Assembly: GCF_004570575.1 (NCBI RefSeq) | Contig: NZ_SPPD01000012.1 | Location: 1 to 64,000 of the forward strand | Direction of reading: 5' to 3' | DNA length: 64,000 nt | Origin: Streptococcus cuniculi | GTDB taxonomy: Bacteria > Bacillota > Bacilli > Lactobacillales > Streptococcaceae | Part shown: positions 52,454 to 62,600 of the stretch, in pieces | Layout: every line of letters begins with the position of its first letter | Numbering within the stretch: the stretch's first letter is position 1 | The notes under the pieces: model-generated | What the model was told of the DNA's origin: nothing | What the model saw: the letters and a program-made list of their open reading frames with translations, nothing else | Database searches by the model: none | Translations under genes and position numbers: made by a program

Positions 52454-52523
52454 CATTCTAGTTGCAAAATAAAAAATCTGATATAATTTTGTTGAGTTAT
52501 AGCTGAACAAAGGAGCTGCTAGT

Positions 52524-53195
52524 ATTTTCACACAAGAGTTAAAACAATGAAGACTTGAAATTAAGATATTACAGACTGCAATTGCTGTTCAATTAAATGT
52601 TCACCGTTCAGCTCACCATAATTGGGAAAACGGAAGAAATATCCCTAATCACAAAAACTTAACTACCCTCGCCAAAATCCTTAATGTCCCAGTCACCTAT
52701 TTCAAATCTGAATATAATATCGTTAATAACTACCTTCAGTCATCTCCTGACAATCAAGTAAAGGCAGGAGACTGTGTTGAAGAACTATTGCGTTCCCAAC
52801 AAACTTCCAATATCACTCCACTCTTCTCCGTACAAGTACTATCAGATATTCAGCTATCTGCTGGTCTTGGTGCAGGATTCTTTGACGAGTTTGAAACTGA
52901 GACAGTTTACTCTGATGAGGAACAATACGGTTACGACATTGCTTCGTGGATTAGCGGTAATTCTATGAAACCTGTCTATCAAAACGGTGAGGTAGCTCTT
53001 ATTCGTGCTAGTGGATTTGACTATGACGGAACTATTTATGCGGTAGCCTGAAATGAGGAAGTTTGCATCCTAACAGAAAACAGATATCAACTTGTTTCCC
53101 TCAATAAAAAATACGAGGACCTCTTTGTGTCAGCAGAAGAAGAACCTCGTATCGTTGGAAAAATTATCAGAAATTTTATGCCCATAGAGACTTAA
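52524..53195 (+). pseudogene. hdiR: HdiR-type XRE/S24 repressor, decayed full-length copy
   Basis: 224 codons. HTH (TAIAVQLNVHRSAHHNWENG), linker, and S24 peptidase domain (LFSVQVLSDIQLSAGLGAGF, GNSMKP with the active Ser). The ATG is ATT, codon 8 is TGA and a TGA interrupts at YAVA-stop-NEEV, so it is dead. An extended -10 (TGATATAAT) lies upstream. It shares the S24 region with the fused copy at 1.34 kb, but no umuC follows it here; a terminator does. Confidence 0.8.
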
Positions 53196-53198
53196 AAT

Positions 53199-53230
53199 CC
53201 CAGCTTGTTCACACGACAAGCTGGGTTTTT
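53199..53230 (+). terminator. Terminator after the hdiR copy
   Basis: CCCAGCTTGT (53199-53208) and ACAAGCTGGG (53216-53225), then TTTTT: a 10-bp perfect stem. Confidence 0.9.
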
Positions 53231-53309
53231 AGTCTCTAAATGCTAATACATTTAGATGAAACAACTCACTACTTGAGTTTCTTACTCACTCTCATTATTC
53301 ATTCAACTG

Positions 53310-53636
53310 TCATGAAAAGAGAGCTAGCAAATCATCAGTAGTCAGCGCAGAAACAATGATTGAGTCAGCCGTTTCTTTTTGAACCTTGCTAGATAGTTTT
53401 TCCAAACCATCTCTAAAAGCTATATCCGCAATCACTAAGTCTTTTATCTCAGACATAACTAACAAACGAAACTCCTCTATTGGGTTCCCATCTACTTGGT
53501 ATTTCCTTTCAGGATATTTTGGGAAAGAGACTTTCTCATCACTCTCCACTAAAGGAAATACACCTACGAATTCTGAACCATTTTCGTAAAAATTAGGTTC
53601 TATTTCTCTCGGTTTTTGAAATAATTTTTTAAACAC
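53310..53636 (-). CDS. Hypothetical protein of the Rhs toxin-immunity locus
   Basis: 108 residues (MFKKLFQKPREIEPNFYENG onward). No family recognised. Two bases after the PoNi-type gene, so in the same operon; may be a second immunity or a structural companion. Confidence 0.55.
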   Translation of the reverse strand: MFKKLFQKPREIEPNFYENGSEFVGVFPLVESDEKVSFPKYPERKYQVDGNPIEEFRLLVMSEIKDLVIADIAFRDGLEKLSSKVQKETADSIIVSALTTDDLLALFS

Positions 53637-53638
53637 AT

Positions 53639-54325
53639 TTAACCTCCAAAATGCACTAAATCATAAGGGTAATATTTGTGGTCTCTAAAAGAAGCATCAG
53701 GTATGTTGAGTATCTTTACCAGTGCGGCAACTTCAAAGGACCAATATCCAGTATATAAAAAACCTGTATCTTTGTGTGAGCCCCAAAAATATGTTCCTCT
53801 CATTTTATTATACCAATTTTGCAAATAGTCCATTGTTTTTTCTTTCTTATCTAAAGTAGATGAATTATAAATATTAAACAAGCTATCATAATTTTCTAAA
53901 AAATCTTCTAAATCAACTTTGGACAAAATCTGATACTCTGATAAACATAAGGCAATAAATCCATCTATGATATTTCTATTATCCTTAATCTTATTTAGTA
54001 AGGTCAACTTTTCTTTAGGAATATTAAGTAACACACCTAACGCAACGAAATGTTGAATGTCAATATTAATATCAGGAGTGAAAATATCTATAAAATTATC
54101 AAACAACTTTAAATAAGCTTGCTTTATATCATCTAGAGAGTCTCCTCTTGAGTACATAATTTTGAGCTGTTGGAACTTCCAATTAAATAGTCGTATTGGA
54201 GCTATTTTACGAACTTTATCTTTAACTGTATCCTGACATATGGAATCTTCTAAATTACTAATTTTTTCATTATAATGGTTATATAAACTATCAAAGTGAG
54301 TTTTATCAAATAGTGAATCTCTCAT
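53639..54325 (-). CDS. PoNi-type immunity protein (DUF1910/DUF1911)
   Basis: 228 residues. The C-terminal GYWSFEVAALVKILNIPDAS and YYPYDLVHF match the DUF1911 signature of immunity proteins that bind PoNe nucleases; the helical N-terminus (KIAPIRLFNWKFQQLKIMYS) fits DUF1910. It directly follows the PoNe-bearing orphan tip, so it should protect the cell from that toxin. Confidence 0.8.
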   Translation of the reverse strand: MRDSLFDKTHFDSLYNHYNEKISNLEDSICQDTVKDKVRKIAPIRLFNWKFQQLKIMYSRGDSLDDIKQAYLKLFDNFIDIFTPDINIDIQHFVALGVLLNIPKEKLTLLNKIKDNRNIIDGFIALCLSEYQILSKVDLEDFLENYDSLFNIYNSSTLDKKEKTMDYLQNWYNKMRGTYFWGSHKDTGFLYTGYWSFEVAALVKILNIPDASFRDHKYYPYDLVHFGG

Positions 54326-54341
54326 GCTAACCTACTTCCTT

Positions 54342-55736
54342 TTAAGGCAATACATTTGAAGAAACACTACCATTTGGTAGTACTCTAACAAGTAGTTTAT
54401 CAAATCCATTTTCTTCCAGTTTGTTTAATACATCTGGATTAACCGCTTTAGACAATCTAGGTTCAATCCAATAATCTCCCATCTGCTTACCACTATTTTT
54501 AGTATTTCCTAACTGTGCCGTATTATATTTAGCTTCTGCTACCACATAAGTATCTGTGTTCTTATTATAATAAACACCATCAATTCCCTGATGTCCTTTA
54601 TCATCTATACTTGATACCCTATCTTTGCTTACTCTTGTAAAGCCTCTCTCTTCCATATAACGATCCATCTTCAACTCTCCATAATTACCTTTTTGGTTAT
54701 TATTTGTCAGAGGTGTTGTACCATTCTCAACATTTTGAATCGCTTTTATAGTCTGTTCACGACGAAGATGTTCATCAAAGTTTGAACTATTTCTTGCTTT
54801 TCTGCTATCTTCAATATTAGAAAGAACTCTATGTCTAATATCTTCAGCTGATTCAGAAGAAGCAGGCTTTGTTACTTTGCCGGCTGGTACATCCCCAGAC
54901 TTCGGCTTATTCTTAGCTACATCTGCCTTAGCCCCCTTAGCTCCTCGAGCTGAGATGCCTTCAGATACCGCATTAATCGCTAGACTGGTCATAATGCTAC
55001 CAGGGGTGACTTTACCACCCTGTGCCGCATCCACAATCGTATCAACCGCAGTTTCCCCAAAGGTATCAACCGCATAACGAGCTACTGGACCACTCACTGA
55101 AGAAGTTGCTGCGCCAAAGCTTCCAAGAAGACCACCAGTCATGGCTCCTGACTTAAGTCCATTCCAAGCACCACCCAAAGTATTCATGAAAACATCTTTA
55201 GGCTTATCTCCTGAAAGAACACTTGTCGTAAAGCCACTAACTGCTCCACCTGCTGCTCCTGCAACGCCACCAACAGCTGCCGCAGTCACAACAGTTGCTG
55301 CTGCACCACTTAAACCAACACCGCTCACAAATCCTGCAATAACAGGTCCTGCTGCTCCTGCTGTCGCAATAGTGACAGCTGTTGCCGCAACGGCAGCTAC
55401 TGCTACAATCGCAACTTTCTTCCAGTTAATCTTCTTAGCAGCTTTAACAATCTGCTTACCAACACGTTTGGCTGTCGTACATACATGCTTCAAGGTCTTA
55501 GCCAATGCTGAACCCCAGTTGCGTAGAAGGTTCTTACCTTCTCGACCCTTAGGAGCGTCTTTCAAACCTGTTGCTTGAGTGAACTCATCTCGAACAGCCT
55601 GCTCACGTTGAGCTTGAATTTGAGCCTGCATCTGCTGGTACTGAGCTTGGGCATAATCACTCGCACTTTGATAGGCTTGTTGTCCAGCCAGATAAACTGA
55701 CGTCTGAGTAAACTTATTCTGCCCAATTTTGGGCAT
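54342..55736 (-). CDS. Orphan Rhs C-terminal tip with PoNe DNase domain
   Basis: 464 residues. Residues ~17-275 repeat the hydrophobic post-core part of the main Rhs protein. The last ~130 are a PoNe-type nuclease: KGNYGELKMDRYME, QGIDGVYYNKNTDTYVV, AEAKYNTAQL, QMGDYWIEP (PD-(D/E)XK-like E, D, ExK). There is no RHS repeat part, no signal peptide and no visible ribosome site before ATG 55736, as expected for a silent cassette activated by recombination with the main gene. Immunity genes follow. Confidence 0.8.
   Translation of the reverse strand: MPKIGQNKFTQTSVYLAGQQAYQSASDYAQAQYQQMQAQIQAQREQAVRDEFTQATGLKDAPKGREGKNLLRNWGSALAKTLKHVCTTAKRVGKQIVKAAKKINWKKVAIVAVAAVAATAVTIATAGAAGPVIAGFVSGVGLSGAAATVVTAAAVGGVAGAAGGAVSGFTTSVLSGDKPKDVFMNTLGGAWNGLKSGAMTGGLLGSFGAATSSVSGPVARYAVDTFGETAVDTIVDAAQGGKVTPGSIMTSLAINAVSEGISARGAKGAKADVAKNKPKSGDVPAGKVTKPASSESAEDIRHRVLSNIEDSRKARNSSNFDEHLRREQTIKAIQNVENGTTPLTNNNQKGNYGELKMDRYMEERGFTRVSKDRVSSIDDKGHQGIDGVYYNKNTDTYVVAEAKYNTAQLGNTKNSGKQMGDYWIEPRLSKAVNPDVLNKLEENGFDKLLVRVLPNGSVSSNVLP
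54918..55688. repeat. Direct repeat, orphan-tip copy (partner 57272-58042)
   Basis: About 771 bases align end to end with 57272-58042 in the main rhs gene (both from GQQAYQS to GAKGAKADV), including an identical run of about 85 bases near 55045-55130. Recombination would swap toxins. Confidence 0.8.
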
Positions 55737-55829
55737 TAGTAGCTTGTGGAGTAAGTCAATTGAGTGCCTTTTTCCAAAAGTTAATGGCTATACTAACTAA
55801 TTTATACAACAAATTTATCCTCTTAGTAA

Positions 55830-56273
55830 TTAGCTACTTCTCAGTTTATTTCGTACTTCCATTAAAATATTACCAAGTTGATTTTGACCTGTTCCATCAC
55901 CTCCATCTCCCCAATAAGAATCATTAGCAGTATGTTCTATAATTGGAAGATTAGCTGTAGAAAGCAGTAGTTCCTTCAATATTGAATTTTGATTAAACTT
56001 TTGATAAACAGCATAAAACATAATATCATATTTGATATCTTCCCAATCCTGTCTTAAAGGGTTTTTACGATTCCTCCCCTCAATAGCAGCATCCATAGGG
56101 GATTTCAAATTTCTAATTTTCTCTTGAAGAACTAAAGACTTGAATTTTTTAGCTTGGAAATAATGTTCACTAGTTGGCCAGTACATATTTTCATCATCAG
56201 TAAACCCAAATGAAGAAAAATTTGAAAACTCGCCGTATGGATCTCTTACCTTATAAAATAAAATTTTTTTCAT
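55830..56273 (-). CDS. NADAR-family (YbiA-like) protein, candidate immunity
   Basis: 147 residues with the NADAR pattern: GEFSNFSSFGF, WPTSEHYFQAKKFK, and the C-terminal SYWGDGGDGTGQNQLGNILM. Family members act on ADP-ribose linkages; some are known to remove ADP-ribose from guanine as antitoxins of DarT1 enzymes. It overlaps the 135-residue gene by four bases and lies two genes after the ADP-ribosyltransferase-tipped Rhs, so an immunity role by reversing the modification is a strong inference. Confidence 0.75.
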   Translation of the reverse strand: MKKILFYKVRDPYGEFSNFSSFGFTDDENMYWPTSEHYFQAKKFKSLVLQEKIRNLKSPMDAAIEGRNRKNPLRQDWEDIKYDIMFYAVYQKFNQNSILKELLLSTANLPIIEHTANDSYWGDGGDGTGQNQLGNILMEVRNKLRSS

Positions 56274-56677
56274 ACTCTTCTAACTATACTATTAAGCCAT
56301 CTATCATAGAACTCTCTCTGTTCTTCAACAGTGACACACCGAAGACTAGGTTTATCTGTGCCAAAAATTTCATATATATTTTTTAAACTAGCGGGTTTCT
56401 CAAGTTCTAAGTGATATGCCTTTTCCCCACCCATAGACATTTGTAAAGGGGAAGGGAAAACATATTTATCTGATCCGTTACACTGAATAATACCACCTAA
56501 TTTTTCGAGATCATTTCGAAGTTTAGTTAGGGCTTCAAAAAAGGAATCTGCTTCATATTTCACATTATCGTTATCATTCAGTATTTCTATAATACAAAAT
56601 TCCTCATCATCAATCAAATTCAAAGTAATTTCTTCATCTCTATCTACATAAGAAACAAATAATGTTACTAGTCTCAT
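56270..56677 (-). CDS. Putative immunity protein of the Rhs ART toxin
   Basis: 135 residues, acidic (MRLVTLFVSYVDRDEEITLN onward), no family recognised. ATGA overlap with the rhs stop and overlap with the NADAR gene put all three in one transcript. Its place immediately after the toxin is where the cognate immunity gene is normally found. Confidence 0.6.
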   Translation of the reverse strand: MRLVTLFVSYVDRDEEITLNLIDDEEFCIIEILNDNDNVKYEADSFFEALTKLRNDLEKLGGIIQCNGSDKYVFPSPLQMSMGGEKAYHLELEKPASLKNIYEIFGTDKPSLRCVTVEEQREFYDRWLNSIVRRV

Positions 56678-59600
56678 CTTCTACCTCCAAAGTTTGGATT
56701 TGAAATATAGCTACCAACTACATTCTTATTAACTGGCCATGCTCCTCTTACCTCACTAGCATCGATTCCTCCAGGAACAGAAAATTCCATCTGCTCAGGA
56801 TAAGGAGCATTTACTCCCAGTGTTGAATTTACATCTATGCCTCTATTAGTTGAAATATCATAAATGTAGCCATTTTTTCCTGCAAATCCTGTAGCAATAT
56901 CTGGACTAGAACTTGTTGAAACAAAATTTCCTGCAGTTGTGTTACTACTCACATGGTTTTGTAAATTATTCGAAGTGCCCTTGGACTTAAAACCTGAATC
57001 AAACACAATATCTGGTGAAACCGTTGAACGATCTCCTCTATATAAAGTGACTGGCTCTCCTAGATTTGCTTTAGTAGCTACTCCATTTGAATCAACATAA
57101 AAATCTGTCTTAGGTGTAGATTTAGGAGCTGGTAAGGCTAACACAGGCTCTGGCGCTGGCAAAGCTAGTGGCTTATTAGTCGGCCCAGGTAAGGCTAGCT
57201 GTTGAACAGGAGTCACATCCTTGCGAGGTTTCGTAACTGGCACATCTCCAGCTTTTGGCTTACTAGTATTGACATCTGCCTTAGCCCCCTTAGCTCCTCG
57301 TGCTGGGATACCTTCCGACACCGCATTAATGGCAAGACTGGTCGCAATACTTGCTGGGGTAACTTTACCACCCTGTGCCGCATCCACAATGGTATCCACG
57401 GCAGTTTCCCCAAAGGTATCAACCGCATAACGAGCTACTGGACCACTCACTGAAGAAGTTGCTGCGCCAAAGCTTCCAAGAAGACCGCCCGTTGCCCCTC
57501 CTGTCACAAAGCCATTCACAGCGCCATTCCAAGTATTCGCTAGGATATCTTTTGGTTTATCACCTGAAAGAACACCTGTAGTAAAAGCATTAACTGCTCC
57601 ACCTGCTGCACCTGAAACTGCACCTACGGCTGCCGCAGTCACTACAGTTGCGGCTGCACCACTCAATCCAAGACCGCTGACACCAGCCGCAATAACTGGA
57701 CCTGCTGCGCCTGCAGTTGCTACTGTGACCGCAACTGCCGCTACGGTAGCAACTGCGACAATCGCAACTTTCTTCCAGTCAATCTTCTTGGCAGCTTTTA
57801 CAATCTGCTTACCAACACGCCTAGCTGTCGTACACACATGCTTCAAGGTCTTGGCAAGGGCTGCGCCCCAGTTCCGAAGAAGGTTTCTCCCTTCTCGGCT
57901 CTTTGGTGTCCCCTTCATACCAGTTGCTTGGGCATATTCATTTTGAACAGCTTGTTGGCGCTGGGCTTGAATTTGTTCCTGAACTTGCTGGTACTGAGCT
58001 TGGACATAGTTGCTTGCACTCTGATAAGCTTGTTGTCCAGCGTGGTAAACCTTATTGATTTGTTGCCCAACCCAGTTTTTGGCATTATTCCACTGCTGAC
58101 CTACCCAAGCTTTGGCTTGATTCACCTTGTTACCAACCCAGTTGACGGCCTGGTTCACTTTGTTACCGACCCAATTAGCCGCATGGCTTACCGCCTTCTT
58201 GGTCGCTTTCCAAGCATTAGAGACAGCCTTCTTAGCCCCATTCCACGCCTTCTTAATACTTTTCCAGAAGTGTCCACTCGGGTCGGTGTAGTTGACTGGA
58301 TTATTATGAACATAGCTGTAAAGGTTCTGACTGAGTGGATCCGTCAACTCACCTTGGTAGGAATCCTCGGTGAGGAAAGTTCCTGCTTGGCTATCATAAT
58401 ATCTTGCCCGCAGATAGTCAAGTCCTGTGATGTCTCTTGCTTCACCGTTGTAGGCAAAAGGATTGCCTGTCTCATCTGTGGTGGACTTGGTCGCACCATA
58501 GAGTGTGTAGCTACTTGACGCAACCGCTACTCCGTCCCTGGTCAAGCCTGTGACTGAACCTGACTGGTTGGTGAGGTAGTGGTACTGATCGCCTGTTTCA
58601 TTGTTCAGATAAGATGTTCTACCCTGTCCATAGGTATAGGTCTCCTTAGCTTTTAGCTCACGGTCATAGGTCTGAAGAACCTCGGTGTGCTCCCGATTGA
58701 CATCGTTGATATAGTTACGCTCTTCGTAATAGTTAAAGGTATCTTCTCTCGTAGTGTATGGGATGAGGACATCTTTCACCTCTGACGCATAGGTCACTTC
58801 CCCCTCACCCGGTAGATTTCCGAGGTTCGGTGGGTTGACCACTAAGCCTTCATCGTTGGCTCTATCCTTGGCCACCTTCTTGTGATAGGCAGTTGAGACA
58901 TCGTCAAATATCTCATGCCAGATGGTTCCAACCGTCTGTGGTAGGGTGGATAGTGCCTGTAAGACATTCTGGCTAAAGCCATACCAGAAGAGCGATGGCT
59001 CTTCCCCATTTGGAGACGTTTGTGGCGATTTCTTCTTGTCTTGACGTTTGAAGAGTTGGTAGCTGTGCTTGCCCTCCTTACGACTAGCGGTAAAGACCCG
59101 ATTGTCATCTCCGTCATAGAGGGCAGCCATAAGGAGACCCTCCTTGTCCTTGACCGCAAGCAGGCGGTTTTCGGTGTCGTAGATGTAATCCAGCTTCTCG
59201 TCGCTTTTCTTAGAAGAAATCCGATTGCCATTCTTATCGTAAGTATAGGTCGTTGTACCGTCCTTGTTCTCCAACTTGGTCAGACGGTTGTTGTCATCAT
59301 AAGTAAAGCGGGTCTCTTCTTCCTTACCGTCCACTTCTTCTGTGCTGGTCAGCTTGTTTCCTGTCAGGTCGTAGGTGTAGGTCAGCTTGGACAGTTCCTT
59401 GCCAGCCTTGTCAGATATGGTCATGGTCTCAATCTGACCTAGGGTGTCGTAGGTATAGGCTTGGACAAGGGTTTCCCCGTCTTGCGTGATCGTTTCCTTG
59501 GTGATGTAGTTGCCATCATCGTACTCATAAGCATAGCTAGAAATCAGCTTGTTCTTCTTATCCACATGACGGAGTTCGGTCACTCGGTGCGCCTTGTCAT

Positions 59601-62600
59601 ACGTCAAGAAGCTCTTGGTCCCATCCCCACGTTTGACTTCCGTCATGTCGCCTGCTTCGTTGTAGCTATAGGTCGTTTTCTTCCCTTTGACGTCTAGCAC
59701 CGAAATCAGACGGTCCAGCTCGTCATAGGTGTAGGAAACGGTGCTGCCGTCTGGGTAGGTCATCTGGCTGATGTTGCCGTAGTCGTCATAGTCGTATTGA
59801 ATCAGACTACCGTCTCCCTGACGAACACCCGTAATCTCTCCTTCATCGTTGGTCTCGTAGTTGGTCGTACCTGTTAGGTCACTCATAGATACCCGGCGAC
59901 CATCGCTATCATAGGTATAGAGGACGTGACCGTCTTCTTTCTTGGAATAGTCTACCTTGAGCAGTTGATCCAGCTTGTTGTAGTCGTAGCTAATCGTCTG
60001 ACCGTCTGCCTTGGTGACTTTCTCTAGCTGGTTATTGACATTGTAGCTATAGGTTTCCTTGTCGCCAAGGGCGGTCATGCGCTCAATGACATTGGACAGC
60101 TGGTCGTATGTGTATTTTGTAACCTTACCGTTTCCGTTGGTAATAGAGGTGACATTGCCTACGCTATCATAGGTGTAGGTTGAGGTAGACGCCTTATCTC
60201 CAGTCCCTTGGGTAGCTGAAAGCAACTGGTCCTTGAGGTCATAGGTGTAAGTCTTGATGCGCTCACTACCAGATAGGACGCTGGTCAAGTTGCCATTGCC
60301 GTCATAGGTCATGGTGGCTTGACCACCTGCCTCGTTCATGACCTTGGTGACATTGTTGTCATGGTCATAGGTGTAGAGAGTCAGTTGACCTGCGGTATCA
60401 CTTTCACTAGTCAAGCGATTGAGGCTGTCATAAGTCCGCTTGGTCACTTGTCCGAGTGGATTGGTTTCTTCTAAGAGATTCCCATTGGGGTCATAGGTGT
60501 AGCTGGTCTCCCGCTTGCCGTTGATGGTTCGCTTGGTCACTTGACCAACTGGGTCATAGCTTGAGGCAAGCTCTCGACCTGTCGGACTCTTGATGGTCTT
60601 GAGCTGATCAAGAGTGGTGTAGCTAAAGCTAGTGGTCGCTCCTGATGGACTGGTCAACTTCTCAAGATTCCCTGCCTCATCATAACTATATTTCGTTTCA
60701 AGGTCGAGGGCATTCTTGGCGGTTAAGAGGCGCCCCACCTTGTCGTAGGTATAGCTATTGCTTCTATCTGACTGGTCCGTTTCCTTTGTTAGGTTACCCG
60801 CCACGTCATAAGTATAACTCTTAGCGAGACCTTGAGGTCCGGTTTGCTTGGACAGACGACCCAAAGCGTCGTAGTTGTAGGTATACTCTGCCTCATTTGG
60901 CAAGATACGTTTGGTTGTTCGACCGTAGAGGTCATTGGTGTAGGTTGTAGTATGTCCGTTTGCGTCGGTCTCTTGAGCGAGACTGCCTGTCCCGTCATAA
61001 GCATAGGTCGTCTCGCCACCTGTTGGCCGTTTGAGACTTGAGAGACGGTTCATGACGTCATAGGTAAAGGTGGTCGTATGCCCTTCTCCTGTGGTTTCGG
61101 TGAGACGATTCCCCACCGCATCATAGGTATAGCTTTGCTTGGCACCAGTTGGTGCGACTGTCTCTACCACCCGTCCCAGTGGGTCATAGGTGAAAGCTGT
61201 AGCCTGTCCATTGGGATCGGTGTAGAGCACCAAATGTTGGTTGGCATCATAGCCATAACTTGAGCTATTCCCATTGGCATCTGTCAGCTTGGACAGGTTG
61301 CCCAGTACATCGTATTCATAGGTTGAGCTGTTGCCCTCTGCGTCTGTCTCTGTCACCACACGGTTAAGGGCGTCATAAGTGTACGTCGTCTCCCGCTTGA
61401 GGTGGTCAACTATCTTGGTCAGATTGCCATTCTCATCGTAATGGTAGGTCTTGGTCTTGCCCTCTTGGTCGATTGAGCTTGCGACATGGCCCATGACATC
61501 ATAGGTAAAGGTCTCGCTGGTCCCGTCCGCATAGGTGACCTTGGTGAGTTGGTTGTCACTATCATAGCTATAGGTTGTTACCTCCCCAAGGCTATTGGTC
61601 AAGGTCAGACGATTGCCTGCCTTATCGTAGGTGTAGGACTCGTTCAGCTCTTGGTTATCTTTCTTGGTGAGAACACGATTGGCCGCGTCATAGGTGTACT
61701 CTGTGATAAGACCACTTGAGCTGGTCTGTTTGATGAGGCGATCTAGGGCGTCATACTCTTGGGTAATCGTCGTGCCGTCTGGCAGGGTGACTTCTTTTAG
61801 TTGAGCGGTCTCTGTATAGCTCATCTTGGTCACATGGCCATTGGCATCTGTCTGCTCAATCGGATAACCCAACTCGTTATACACATAAGTCGTCTTACCA
61901 CCTAAGGCATCCACGATTTCTGTCGGCTGTTCCATCTGGTTGTAAGATGTGGTGGTCGTGTTACCAAGACCGTCTGTAATACTAGCAATTTGATTTTGAC
62001 CGGTATAGGTGCTGGTGGCGGTATAGCCTGCCGCATCAGTGACACTATTCTGGTTACCATTGGCGTCATAGGTCATACTGGTCCGCTGTCCCAAGGCATT
62101 GGTAGTCGCAAGGAGACGACCTGCTGGACTGTACTCATAGGTGGTTTCCTTACCTAGTCCGTCCACCATTGACACGATATTGCCCATAGAATCCAAGGTG
62201 TAAGACACACTCGTTTTATCTGGGTAGGTAATAGATGTCACATTACCAGACTTATCATAACTATAGCTAGTTGTCTTATCACCTTTGGTTTCTGTCAGTT
62301 TATTTCCTACTGCGTCATAGGTGTAAGAGACGGTCTGACCTGATTCATCAGTATAAGATAGGACACGACCCATAACATCGTATGTCGTGTTGGTCTTTGT
62401 TCCAATTGGGTAAGTCACATCCGTCAGGTAACCAGAGGCATCATAGGTGTTTTCTGTGACCTGCCCCAAAGCATCTGTCACAGTCTTGATGGCATTGTAC
62501 CTGTCATCATAAGTCAAGCTATTAGTATGACCTGCTTCGTTTGTACGATTAAGAACTCGACCCAAAGCATCACGGACAAAGGTGATTGTCTTACCTGTCG

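Noticed and set aside
57725..57946. Long alanine-rich open frames opposite the Rhs hydrophobic region (also 55141-55578 and 57202-57453)
   Set aside because: They mirror the repetitive, GC-biased rhs coding strand and have no ribosome sites or families; shadow frames.
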